A DNA stretch of 64,000 bases from Dreissena polymorpha (GCF_020536995.1 NC_068364.1:52315913-52379912); one strand, 5' to 3'; counted from the first letter of the stretch, positions 11,146 through 22,011 are shown. The notes: generated by a model not told the origin, from the sequence alone. Program-made: numbers and translations.

Positions 11146-11940
11146 CAGTGCCCCAGATAAGCTGCGTATCTGCGTCTTTCACCCTATTAAAATGTTTAAA
11201 AACGCAAAGAAATACAATATCATGCGTATTGAAAACACACCCGATTGGCCTTTTACGCACATTCTTCTTATTTGATGCGTACGATACAATAGCTTTGATC
11301 GAAAATACTTTGCTCATTTTCGGTATTTTTTGTTATTATTTTCGTTACGTGGCGACGTTTTTATTCAGCAAGCGCCTGGATGATGGATGACAGTCAAAGC
11401 TATTCAAACGCTCTGCGGACTAGATTTCATAGTTAAATAAAGCGGCTGACCAAATTATTTACGACGACATACATGCGTTTTCAATCTGACTTAATCCGTC
11501 GTTCATTGTGCATGTATTTGTAAAGCGTCTGTACTTTCAGTTTCTAATACGATGCGTAATAAAATGTCTAATAGAAAGACGTCCGCAATTGTTGCGCCAA
11601 AATATCAGTCGATCGCTAACTTTTTCGAACCAAGAAAGCAAGAGCCAATAAGTGCCGAATCATTCGTGTTATCGACTTTTTTTAAGATTAAAGTTTATAT
11701 TATTGACAGTTTCAAGGATTAAAGATGTTATGAAACATCAGTTTATTAAAGTTAATTATATTGGTTTACAGTTTTATTGAATCAATACAATTGTGTGCAT
11801 CTTCAACAGAAGTAAAGCAGCAATGATTTTACTGTATGCATCTTATAACTCATTTCACCCTATTCCAAGAATGAAATCACCCTATTTTTCAAAATCAGTG
11901 GGTGAAAACCCTATTTCCGAAATAATTATCTGGGGCACTG
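11146..11940. mobile_element. Non-autonomous hAT element inserted in the DUF6589-like gene
   Basis: The ends are CAGTGCCCCAGATAA at 11146-11160 and its perfect inverted complement at 11926-11940. The 8-bp word CCCCCATC flanks both sides (11138-11145 and 11941-11948), the duplication length typical of hAT. The 795-bp interior keeps a short transposase-like N-terminal frame and no catalytic region, so it is an internal-deletion derivative. It is younger than the 6.1-kb transposon, because it splits a gene of that element. Confidence 0.9.
11552..11722 (+). CDS. Short hAT transposase N-terminal remnant
   Basis: A 56-residue frame inside the hAT element starting MRNKMSNRKTSAI. It contains 'KYQSIANFFEPRK', the kind of basic leader with an I-x-x-F-F core that often precedes the BED finger of hAT transposases. 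The I-x-x-F-F part also resembles a PCNA-interacting (PIP) box, but the expected Gln is displaced by one. It stops after 'FKD' and has no finger or catalytic domain. A second in-frame Met lies at 11564. Confidence 0.45.
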   Translation: MRNKMSNRKTSAIVAPKYQSIANFFEPRKQEPISAESFVLSTFFKIKVYIIDSFKD

Positions 11941-12238
11941 CCCCCATCACATTCTAAAAACAGCCATTTTCTGTCTCCATTCCCCATAATGCCAGACCTA
12001 GCACCCAAGTTGTATAAGATTTGTGAAATGTTTTCAAAACTTGAGGGATTGAGAAGATCTGGCTTACCAGTTTTTACCGCAAATGCGGGTATTTGAAACA
12101 GGATGACCAGATTACATAAATCTATCATGTTCAAATTGGTAGCCTACATATGCCAAAACAAATACTATGACATACACAACTATATTACTGACAAATATAA
12201 TATACTTGCATTTAAATTGTGAAAATATTATATTTCAG

Positions 12239-12590
12239 GTACCACCACTTTCGCTACCAGCCTGCGATCGGCAATCGTCTTACTTGCATGAGAGAGACTA
12301 CAAATGCATATGATCAATATGCAGTCCTTGTGTATGACACCACGAATGGACAGAATGTTGGACGGATTCCATTAGGTCTGAGTAGCGTCATTAGTAATGC
12401 CATCACAGAAAGAAGTTTGGCACGGTCAACTGTTTTCAGCATGGGAACCTTACGACACGATGGTCCTCAAAGAGGAGGAGGTCCAAAAATAGAATGTGTT
12501 TACCTTTTGGAATTCAACGAAGGGGTTGACATAGGGCGAATCGCTGCATTACTGCATGATGAACTGCACTCAGACAATATTTTTCTGTAA
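12239..12590 (+). CDS. HIRAN-domain terminal exon inside the 6.1-kb transposon
   Basis: The exon follows a clear acceptor (TATATTTCAG at 12229-12238) and ends at a TAA. It gives about 117 residues with the HIRAN pattern: 'GYHHF', then 'GNRLTCMRETTNAYDQYAV', a short loop, 'VGRIPLGLS', and later 'IECVYLLEF'. In HLTF and Rad5 the HIRAN domain grips the 3' end of single-stranded DNA. The exon starts with one base completing a split codon, so at least one upstream exon is missing; I did not find it. It points away from the DUF6589-like gene, 100 bp from that gene's rightmost piece. A free HIRAN protein or a lost fusion partner are both possible. Confidence 0.72.
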
Positions 12591-12654
12591 ACTTAAGACT
12601 ATACAGAACTTCATATAATATAAAATTGTTGTCACCAACATTGTTATTTGGTAC

Positions 12655-12925
12655 TTAGAAAATCCCGCCTTTTTGTATATTTTAAAAATCACCCAATAAG
12701 GAGAAAATACATGACGTGCCATGATGTAATAAAAAAAGTAAACAAATCTTCCGATTGGGTAACAACACTGTCTGTGCCCTCGATAGGGAGAAAAACGCCA
12801 TACAAGGAGAAAATCTCTCAATCGGGGGAATATTTCATGACAGTGTTGAGATGATCCGCAATTCTTATATGTTTTCTCCCGACATGGAGAATTTCTACAA
12901 ATATGATGAAATTCTCCCGATCAGA
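12655..12925. repeat. Right subterminal GGGAGAA / ATCGGG repeats
   Basis: Words such as 'CCCAATAAGGAGAAAATAC', 'GATAGGGAGAAAAA', 'CAAGGAGAAAATCTCTCAAT', 'TTTTCTCCCGACATGGAGAA' and 'TTCTCCCGATCAGAGA' crowd the 270 bp before the right end. They mirror the left subterminal zone. Confidence 0.65.
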
Positions 12926-12941
12926 GAATGTCTCTAGACTG
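12926..12941 (-). repeat. Right terminal inverted repeat of the 6.1-kb transposon
   Basis: GAATGTCTCTAGACTG, the exact inverted complement of 6822-6837. It is followed by the TGGAG duplication at 12942-12946. Confidence 0.88.
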
Positions 12942-12946
12942 TGGAG

Positions 12947-15660
12947 TATTGCAACTATAGTTAACTGTTTATCGTGACAATTTTTGATGACATTTATCAA
13001 TAAAAACAATCAAAACCAGATCAAAATCAATGAAATATCATCAAGCAGTGATTATTAGACGAGAATCTCACCATATCCCACTGAGTTCTTTGTAAATCTG
13101 CGAACAGACTTGCGAAAATGTCTATCGAAAAAAGAGAAAATATTCTCCAGTCAAACTTCCGGAGAGAAAAGGGAGGTAATGAATTATTTGACGAATTTAA
13201 ATATCTCTGTAAGCCCAAGATATTGGCAGCATTTGTATGGAATGGAAACTGTTTTCTCCGCTGGTTAATCGACGCAGTCACCTAGTTACGAATTCTGTAT
13301 GTTGTTTTACTACAAGCATAATCAGTATTTCTTCTAATTTATTAGATAACCTCATGTCATGGACACATACTGGTACCCTGAAAACTAAAAACTAGACGCG
13401 TGCTTGAGTACTTACATTAAAATGATTAAGATCAGGCCCGTACCCAGGCCATGGGCCCAGGGGCCCGGGCCCCCCCAGCTGGCTGTCGAACTATGATTTT
13501 TTTTAATAATCGGCCCACTGCAATTTTTTCTCTCGTGCAAGGGATCAGAGTATACTTTCCCTCAAAACAAAAAAGCAGCTATATATATGTTTTATTGTCC
13601 CAGACAAACAAGGGGATTAACGCTCGCCAATCGAGATAAGCCTCTAGTCAATGTTTTCTTATCGCCTTGTACACACATCCCCGATCAGTCCCCCATTGTG
13701 ATCATGAATGCTTCATCTATCGATGGTTGATGTAACATGTATTTTGATACGTGCAGCGAATGGAAGCAACTGCTACAGGAGTTCGTAGACTATGGTCTGA
13801 TAATTGCCGTCGCAAGTTTTTTTCCTTCTTTGAGAAGGCCCTAGACGTATTTTTCCCTTCTAAAAGTTTTTTTAAACCTTTTATTGGGAATTGTTAGGTC
13901 CCATTGAAGTTTGAGCTTCGTTCCGGTCCATTGATTTTTGGCGAAGTTATGGGCCGGTTCAAATTAATGACAATTATCCATATCAACTCTCTTGTTGCTT
14001 CCAACATTATTTGTTTGTCACAAACATACCCTTTCACAATAGTCCGAACTCGAATAGAGCGCGAGGTCACGTGACTCGCAGAATTGACATGACGCCGCCT
14101 GTCAATCAAGTTCTTATCTAAGAACTGATCTACCAATCAACGATCGATTAATCGGGCGTGTTAGTTAGCAACGAACTGTTCGCCATTTTCTAGACAAGCT
14201 ATGTATAGGTTCACTTTTACTTTAGCGAGTTTCTTTTGTTTTCCTCTTTAAAAAAGTAGATTAAAAAACGGTGTCGATGGGGACTATGTAACTCGGACAA
14301 TCGATATCCTGAAAGATTAGTTGGTGACATTTAATTTATATCGTTTCCAAAGCCGAAATCAGATCTTGAGAAGTGTAAGAGATGTATAAATGCACGCGGT
14401 CGTCACCACGAACAACTCCGTCATTACGCGGTCCTATAAAGAGTGTACGTTACTGTATAGACGAACATACTTAAAACTAGCATTTTAGTTGACCACGTCG
14501 GGTTATTTAATGTTTCCGGAAAATATAAACAATATATATTTGTGCTATAAAGTGATATATTTTTCCTTCATAATAACTAATAAAGATATATCAATATGCA
14601 TGCACAGACAGTTCATTATGCACCAAGTCCGTGTTTTCCTCTTGTTTATAATAATTCTTCTTTATTGTCATTGACAGTAAAAGAACATTGATTCAATTTA
14701 AAAGAAAATTAACATAAATAGTGTCGCGTACTTCGCCTTATATATTGGTTTGTCTTATGGTTGATTCAACACACCTTTAACACACCGTAATGAGTTATAC
14801 GGCTTATGTATATCTTTGTTTTGTGTAAGTCTATGTTTAGTCTTCAGACCACCTATACTCTGTTGTTAATGGGATACTCGTAGTTTTATAAAAATGAAAT
14901 AAGTTTATAAATATCCGCTAATTGTATTCACATGTGGTTAGCGCGTGAATATTATACTCATTAGTAAAAACATAATTTAAAATGAAAATTAATCAAATTA
15001 TAACGAAAAATCAACTTCTCCGAAAAAAAATCACAATCAAATATATATTATACATAACAAGGTATTTAACTCAAAATGATTAGAAAATAGGATGCATCGC
15101 TTTGATCAGCCATTACATCATCAATTGTGCAGCGATATCAATGAACCCGGTCTTATTCAACGCAAAAAATGAATTTCCTTTCTGGAAATGTGAATATGTT
15201 TACAATTACTGGGTCAAAGTTTAAAGAAATAACACGATACACAACTCGCATGACCTAACTACTCGTCGATGACCTGACCCGATCCAAGACTGAAATCTTC
15301 TCGGAGATGTCCCAACACCTACTGTATACCTTGTAAACTATTTTACTAAGTAAAGTAAGGGCGAATTTTGAAATGTATCTGAAATTGCCAGCTATTAGTT
15401 TTTCTACTTAAATATAACTGTCATGTTTATACAGAAACATGCTATTTTATAGATAAATATGCTAAGACGATCGAAATCGTGGAAAAAATATCTTGCTTCT
15501 AAACACCGAAGATTTTGCTAATCGGTAATTTTCTTAATCCTCTCGGATATTTCCACCACGTGTTTTGGATATTACGTTAACTCGTCCAAACTCGACCTAA
15601 CGCGCATGACACGGAAGTCCATCGATTGTTATTACTCATTAAAGCTTGAACATTTCGCAC
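12947..15660. other. No gene; one GC-rich repeat scrap
   Basis: A C/G-rich scrap at 13433-13490 ('CAGGCCCGTACCCAGG' followed by nested GGGCCC words) looks like the end of an interspersed repeat whose other end I cannot find. The remaining frames are short and unrecognised. A CpG-richer patch at 14030-14170 has no coding or promoter signature I can defend. Confidence 0.45.
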
Positions 15661-15664
15661 TTAA

Positions 15665-16145
15665 AGGGATCTTTTCACGTTTTGGTAAATTAGCAAAATA
15701 AAAAAAAAGTTTTTCAGATTCGCAAATTCTTGTTTTAGTTATGATATTTGTGAGAAAACAGTAACCATGCTCTAAAATAGCCATTATATGCATCTTTTTA
15801 CGATTTAAACACATGAAAATTATAAAGCGTTGCAACGCGAAACGATTGAATAATTTGGAAAGTTGTGTTGTTGTCGTAATATTTTGTGAAACTACGAGGA
15901 TTGCTTATATAAAGTATAAAATACATCAATTGTTGTATGAGCACGGATAGCCGAGTGGTCTAAGTGGTAGACTTTTACTCCAGGACTCCAGGGGTCAGTG
16001 GTTCGAGCCCTATTGAAAGTTACTTTTTTGAAATTTTATTATTGAACTTTTTACTGGAGCTTTTTAGATCCAATGTTTACATTTATCAATCTAAAGCATT
16101 TAATGGCAAACTTCAATACATGCCAAAATCTGTGAAAAGGCCCCT
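15665..16145 (+). mobile_element. TTAA-flanked TIR element with tRNA-like core, copy A
   Basis: The ends are AGGGATCTTTTCAC at 15665 and GTGAAAAGGCCCCT ending at 16145. Both are flanked by TTAA (15661-15664 and 16146-16149). The 481-bp body holds a tRNA-like core at 15941-16012 with an A box TAGCCGAGTGG (15948-15958) and a B box GGTTCGAGCCC (16000-16010). The core has a long variable arm like Ser or Leu tRNA, but no matching acceptor stem, so it is tRNA-derived and not a working tRNA. Blocks conserved in the family flank the core: 'CTACGAGGATTGCTTATATA' upstream and 'TTTACATTTATCAAT' downstream. Confidence 0.78.
15941..16012 (+). other. tRNA-like Pol III promoter region of copy A
   Basis: An 11-bp A box and an 11-bp B box about 41 bp apart, with a tRNA-like D-arm and T-arm. 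No complementary 3' acceptor strand follows the T-arm. It could drive Pol III transcription of the element; this is inferred. Confidence 0.6.
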
Positions 16146-16149
16146 TTAA

Positions 16150-16609
16150 AGGGCCGTTCAACGTTTTGGTTAATTGACAAAATAAAAAAAAAATGGTTTC
16201 AGATTCGCAAATTTTCGTTTTTGTTATGATATTTTTGAGGAAATAGTAATACTCGTACTGACCATTTACCATGCTCTTAAATATCCATCATATGCATCTT
16301 TTGACGATTTGAAAACCTGAAAATTAGAAAGCGTCGTGCGACGCGTAACGATTGAATAATTTAGAAAGTTTTGTTGTAGTTATATTTTGGGAAACAACGA
16401 GGATTGCTTATATAGGTAAAAAATAGACTTTCTACTCCAGGACTCCATAGGTCATTGGTTTGAGCCCTGTTGAGGGTTACTTTTTTCCTTTTTTAAAATT
16501 GTATTCTTGTTCTTTTACTGGAGATTGTTTGGTCAAATGTTTAAATTTATCAATATAAAGCATTTAATGACATGCTTCTGCACATGCCACAACCTGTTAA
16601 ACGGCCTCT
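16150..16609 (+). mobile_element. TTAA-flanked TIR element, copy B, abutting copy A
   Basis: It starts AGGGCCGTTCAAC at 16150, using the same TTAA (16146-16149) that closes copy A, and ends GTTAAACGGCCTCT at 16609 followed by TTAA (16610-16613). It matches copy A along most of its length, but the 5' half of the tRNA-like core, including the A box, is missing. The B box (GGTTTGAGCCC) remains. Confidence 0.75.
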
Positions 16610-17077
16610 TTAACGTCAACTTTGACAATCAATAAAGTGCTGTTTTGCTAGTCCTTTGTTTAGTTTTATTTAAAGCGTGTGTTGCAACAAGTTTTTTTGC
16701 ATGACAAACGTTATTCGATATGGTGCAGTTTGTGTTGCTTTCGAGTGCAAAGAGCGTCCGGACAAAAGTTCGAAATACACGCACCGGCTTCCATAACTCA
16801 AACTGCTTTTTTCTGATTAGACTGCTTCAATGATCTTAATGTAATAAGATTAAAGGTGCTACCTAAGATACGGGCAAAAGCTTAATTGACAACCATGTAC
16901 TGTAAACATATATCATAAACATTATTGTTTACAAAAAAAAGCAAACGAATACAGCCCCAACATAAAAATATTGCTTGACGAAATAAGTGTTTAATATACT
17001 CGTATTCAAAGCTTTCAGATCTTCTATAATAAAACTGTGTGCTTTTGTAGTAAATTTTGCATCAGGAATTCAAAGCT

Positions 17078-17225
17078 GGTTCGGTGGCTGCGACTTAGTA
17101 GAAATGGTGTCCGCTTAGCGACTGGAACGTCTGGTTATTGATCCCTTAAGTGGGAACCTTCTTTGGATCATCCTAAAGACACCAAGTACTGGTCTTACAC
17201 AGAAAACAGGTTGTCCCATCAAAAG
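17078..17225 (+). repeat. tRNA-headed SINE-like repeat, plus-strand copy
   Basis: It starts 'GGTTCGGTGGCTGCGACTTAG', has a B-box-like 'GGTTATTGATCCC', and continues into 'AAGACACCAAGTACTGGTC', the complement of the tail in the copy at 1016-1168. Opposite orientation to the other copies. Confidence 0.6.
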
Positions 17226-17903
17226 TCTCAATTCAAGTAAAGCTGACTGACGCTGTTGATTATATCATAAACTGATTAAGCATTATCAACACAAAGTGAT
17301 ATGTCAATTGTTATTGACAGGATTATCAGTTTCGAATTATATAGAAGGTCAACAGACTTGTTTTGCAATTGAAATATTCCATAAATACAGGTATTTTACA
17401 GGGTATTAAGGTATTTGTTTTCGCTAAAAAAACTAGCAATTTTGTAGCAAATAAAACAAAGTCTGGCACAACTAAAACAAGCCATTTATATAGCAGTTCA
17501 TAAGTCACAGTCAAAACGGCATACACTAAGTTTGTAGCTTTAAAGTAACGATTTGCATGGTAAAAAACATAATAATATATCATTAATATTTTTTATTTAT
17601 ACATGGCAGTAACACTAACAACAAACATAGATATATCGGTAATCATATGAGCTTTTTTATTTATATGTCAGTCATCAACTTTCTAAGTGTAGCCTTTTGC
17701 ACAATTTTGTAAATGATGTTAGTACATGTATATTCAGTACATATATGGAAAGGTATAGGGTAATGTATGTCGATACAAAACACTTCATATTATTTATTTG
17801 CACATAAACGAATAGTAACACAATTAGTAATACTAAAACACTGCGATTAACTTTCAAGAATATTAAGGTACAAATGAATTTATAAGGTGATGGTATCTTT
17901 TAA

Positions 17904-18230
17904 AGGGGCCGTCCAATAGATAAAGCGTCATATCGACGCGAAACGATATTTTGGGAAACTACGAGGATTGCTTATATAGCTAAAAATACATCCGCTTTTA
18001 ACATGAGCTTGAATGGTCGAGTGGTTCAGGCGGGAGGATTTTTACTCCAGGAATCCAGGGGTCAGTGGTTCGGGCCCTGTTGAGGGTTACTTTATTTTCC
18101 TTTTTTTAAATTGTATTCTTGCTGTTTTACTGGAGATTTTTAGTTCAAATGTTTAAATTTATCAATATAAAGCATTTAAAGCATTTAATGACAAGCTTCA
18201 ATACATTCAAAAATCTGTTGGACGGCCCCT
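17904..18230 (+). mobile_element. TTAA-flanked TIR element, copy C (internally shortened)
   Basis: The ends are AGGGGCCGTCCAA at 17904 and TTGGACGGCCCCT at 18230, with TTAA outside (17900-17903 and 18231-18234). The inverted ends match over about 20 bp with one difference. The left internal third found in copy A is absent. The tRNA-like core is kept ('GGTCGAGTGGTTCAGG', 'GGTTCGGGCCC'). Confidence 0.78.
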
Positions 18231-18234
18231 TTAA

Positions 18235-20678
18235 ACAATTGTGGAAACAAGGACTTTATCATAAACAATTCAATGCGTGAATGAAAACAAGTATAATACA
18301 GCATAGTATGCAGTTTGTTTGAAACAAATTTTACAAGTAACATAACTTACTATATTTTACATAATAAAGCATCCTGGTTTGATACTTATTGTACCTTTTT
18401 CATGGAACAACAAGTAACAGCCATTTTATTTTTATAATAAACAATTAACAAAAAATACATATTACAGGTAATGTTTTTACTAAGCAAGCTAGTTGCTACT
18501 GTTTAGACACTGAATGATTACAAGATAGTCTTCAAGGTACTGCGTGGAAATCGGGTCACGAACTCTCACAAATACGACTGGAATAGCGAAAGCGCGTGAA
18601 TTCTGATGCCGACTATAATATTTTGAACAAAATAATTGAAACAAGCGTTTATTAAATTAATAAGGATGATAATAACAACAAGATACCGGATAGATCGAGG
18701 CAAATAAATTTGTAAGAAATCGGACTTCAGGAAATAAATACATTTAGAAGTGTTATGTTTACGAAATTCATGTTTAGAAAAAGTTATCGCGATATGAAGT
18801 GAACCAGTCTAGGGCTTATTCGTCTTTAAGGCAGGGAAAAAGAAAACAGAAATTATACGCAATGTAGGCAAAACTTGTATTTTTAGCGGAGAAAACATAT
18901 AATGCGAGAATATTAAGAACAACAGCCGCAACAAATCCGATGTCATCTGCACATTTATTCTTGATGTATGCTTATACATGTGATATAGCATTTGCCGAAG
19001 TGTTTATGACGGTTAAAAAATCATTGATAGCATCGAACATATATGACGCGTGACGAAAAATTTGAGTTGCATAAATTATGTATATTGTTATGTCAAAAAG
19101 TGATACGTAGTAAGCTTTTACCCGTTTAAGTATTACTACATGTAGAAACAAGGAAAACGCATTATTGGTATGCCTTTATGTAGAATACAGATACGGATTA
19201 TTTTAAAATGCTACTTTTTATAAGAATGTACGCATAACTTTTTTGGTAACAAATAACTGATCACCTCGTTTATAAAAAAACACTAATAAATGAAACAGCT
19301 TTTAAAAGCATAAGATAGTTCAACGTATAAATAAATCAGGCTTTGGTCTGAGTGACAAAAATATTGACAGAGTCAAAAATATTATGTGTGCTTGTCAATT
19401 ATATTTTCTTAACTTATAAGAAATAATGAGAAAATACAAAATAAGTATGTTAACTGACTTAAACTGATATTAAACCCTCATATTTTACTGTTAACTAAAC
19501 ATATTAGTAACAGACAATTAAATATAAAGGCAATTAGAATAATATTAATACAATTTATATTTTTTGATAACAACATGCAGTATGTTATATTGGATTATTC
19601 TATAATATGCTGAGGGTTTTATGCATGGGTAATAATCATTAGTATCGATTTCACAAACAATTAACAGCTTTACATTTCTCATTAGAAATAATAATCTGGA
19701 TTTTTAAGGTCACCAAGAGAAGGATTGGTTTCTTATCTTCTTATCTTTCTCAAATATCCATGGCAGGCAGCTAAGGAAGATCTCAAATTGGTACACGTTA
19801 CCACCAATGTGTATTATTTTATACAGATGGTGTCTTATTGTTATTTGAGTGTTGAAATGTGTCCTATCAGCGGATGTATCTCAAGTTGATTATGTCAGAC
19901 ATAATGTGGTATCAGATAAGATATTAGACCTCCAACTATTAAATCAACTTTGTATCATAAACGTTCACCGCTATCAGACTAGGGCCTAACACAGGGATGC
20001 AGCACCCTGTCACGAAAAGGACCTACCCTGCCCCTTATTACCTACACCATAGTCTTGTTTTGATCTCATCCGATCATTATAACGGAAGTTGTATTTGAAA
20101 TTCAATAAATACTATGGGACAATATTTAGTTAAAAATTACATCCTTCTTTATGACTGTGTTAATGATTTTTGATGGTACCTTCAATTTGTATGTTGACAC
20201 GTTTGCATGCCTGATGACGAATGTCTTATCACATTCGGCTTAATTCGTACAGATGCAACATTCTTGTTCATAAATTGCATGCTGGGTATGTGAATGTTTG
20301 TTTAACGCAATGGAAAGATTTGAGTTTCATCCAAGCACAAAGCATGAATACAATCATGCATGTCTCAATGCAATCTGAACGCATCGGACAGTGGGCTACA
20401 CCACACCGTCTCTCTGATGTACGTAGGCGGCCGTCATATTGGATTTGGAACTACTTTAGAAAACAAGATGGAGGCCCCCTCGTAAAGAGGAAAAATTGAA
20501 ATGTGTGTTTTAGCTCGTCTTTTTCAAGATTACATTCTTTAAGTACTAATTTAATGTAGATCTGTGAATTCCCACAACGTACTTAAAAACTTGTTAAAAT
20601 TTTAAGATGCCATTACTGACATACTGATAGGAGTACTTATAATATTGACATCGAGTAAATTTAAAAATTAAATCGACT
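18235..20678. other. No gene seen
   Basis: AT-rich. Frames on both strands are under 95 codons, lack splice borders and match no domain I know. The frame at 20221-20499 is slightly less AT-rich but not recognisable. Confidence 0.5.
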
Positions 20679-21218
20679 GTTTTTGTTATATTTTGTGAGA
20701 TACGAGGATTGCTTACATAAACTTGATAAAGTATGAAACACATCACTCATTGTATGAGCATGGATGGCCGATTGATCCAAACGGTAGACTTTTACTCCAT
20801 GGGGTCAATGGTTCGAGCCCAATTGAGGGTTACTTTTATATTTTTATTCAATTTTATTCTTTTTTTATTGCAGCATTTTAGATTCAATGTTTGCATTTAT
20901 CAATATAGCATAGAGTCTATAATGAAAAAAATAATTTGGGGAGTTCTTATGGTATAGTTAGATTTTGTGACATTACAAGGATTGCTTATATATTAATAAA
21001 GTATAAAATAAACCACTGACTATATGGGAGCACTGATGGCCCATTTGTTTAAGCTTTTACGCCAAGGGTCAGTGGATCGAGCCCAGTTAAGGGAGATTTC
21101 CTTTCTTTTTTTTTCTTTTTTTTTATCGAGTTATTTTGCTAAAATGTTTACTTATCAATTTAAAGTATTTAATAACAAACTTCAATACATGTCTAATTTG
21201 TGAAAATGTCCCTTTGAA
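20679..21218 (+). repeat. Two old, truncated tRNA-core element fragments
   Basis: Fragment one (20679-20930) and fragment two (about 20957-21218) each keep the family block 'ATACGAGGATTGCTTA' or 'TTACAAGGATTGCTTATATA', a B box ('GGTTCGAGCCC' or 'GGATCGAGCCC') and the 'ATCAAT..AAAG' tail block. Only the second has a recognisable right end ('GTGAAAATGTCCCTTTGAA'). The left ends are lost in both. Confidence 0.65.
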
Positions 21219-22011
21219 ATTGCTAGTTTTCCTCTTACATGCCCTTGTATTTTAAGATAGAATACTTTCCTCTCCAGAGGAAAGAGGTATGGGTTTGAAT
21301 CCCATCGGGGGCTTTAGAGGATGATTCATTTTGAGACAAATGTTAATATTTGCTTTAGTGTATCCCAAAATTAACCTAATATTAAATATATAACTGTGAA
21401 AGATAATTCAAAATAATGTTTGTTACAATATACATTGTGATCCATGGACATGAACATTCAATTATGCAAGAAACATGTATGATTTGAGGGAAGAATAAGA
21501 CAGCAAACTTAGAATGGACATTCATTTTAGATTGTTTAGTAACTAAAACTATAAATGTTGTAAAGCTTGTGTATTACGTCCTTGCTTCTGGACAGCAGAA
21601 CAGTTTAGGCATAAATGATTACTCTTTTTCTTTAGAATCAACATTGATGCATTATTACCTAAGCAAAGTTGTACTTTTTAAAAACTCGAATTGGGAACTG
21701 AATTTTTCATGTTCGTTGCTTGCAATTTACCAGTACTGAACATAATGTTACTGGTGAATAAATGCCTTCTCTCTTTACACTTTACAGGGAGATGGTGTTT
21801 TTCATAAATATCCAGGTTAATTTGTATAAGACCTCGTATCATATTTATATACATGTAAGCTACCCGGTATACATTTATGATGATGACATTTTGTGTTTGG
21901 CTGTAAATTTACAGAGAAAATATACTACAGTCGCATGTCACCAGAGTTGTTAAAAGGGCATTTAGACAGTATTGTCCCTGACTTTTGCCCATTTTGACAT
22001 ATTCTTATAAA
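21219..22011. other. No gene; isolated B-box-like word
   Basis: 'GGGTTTGAATCCCATCGGGGG' near 21292 looks like the T-arm of a tRNA-derived repeat, with nothing else left of it. Otherwise AT-rich and unrecognised. Confidence 0.4.

Larger units (their letters stand above)
9924..12134 (-). pseudogene. DUF6589-like gene, C-terminal part, broken (candidate transposase)
   Basis: Read right to left. 12134-11949 gives 'SQILYNLGARSGIMGNGDR' and 'KWLFLECDG', the G-x-R-x-W-hydrophobic-x-ECDG motif of DUF6589-like proteins. After the inserted hAT element, 11145-10985 gives a short Cys/His stretch ('CSRCNEAFYG', then H and C). 10982-10482 holds 'LLHIEINACKAFFELNW', 'CNDHHK' and 'RHHPRYQRI'. 10478-9924 holds 'GGDACLEEINKEAKCWVSP' and 'GVPTEDEWVKVFRNLDAL'. 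In-frame stops split these pieces (near 10996 and at 10482-10484). Only about the last 500 residues remain. I know similar proteins as a large multi-copy family in molluscs and corals. Being inside terminal inverted repeats suggests it was the element's transposase, but no DDE triad was verified. Confidence 0.6.
6822..12941. mobile_element. 6.1-kb TIR transposon carrying MADS-like, PHD-like, HIRAN and DUF6589-like modules
   Basis: The left end (6822-6837) reads CAGTCTAGAGACATTC and the right end (12926-12941) is its perfect inverted complement. The 5-bp word TGGAG lies directly outside both ends (6817-6821 and 12942-12946), a target duplication. Both subterminal zones carry repeated GATCGGGAGAA-type words. 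Inside are a spliced plus-strand gene (7559-9077), a broken minus-strand gene (about 12134-9924) and a plus-strand HIRAN exon (12239-12590). Later passengers are a hAT element (11146-11940) and two SINE-like pieces, leaving about 5 kb of original element. A 5-bp duplication with CAGTC ends fits no superfamily I can assign firmly; an Academ-like or CMC-like element are possibilities. The element is decayed, but its ends are intact. Confidence 0.82.

Noticed and set aside
11552-11722. A true PCNA-binding box in the hAT leader
   Set aside because: The I-x-x-F-F part is there, but the Gln is one position off from the canonical spacing, so only a resemblance is claimed.
15941-16012. A functional tRNA-Ser or tRNA-Leu gene
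   Set aside because: A and B boxes are good, but no 3' acceptor strand pairs with the 5' end, and the same sequence recurs as part of a repeat family.
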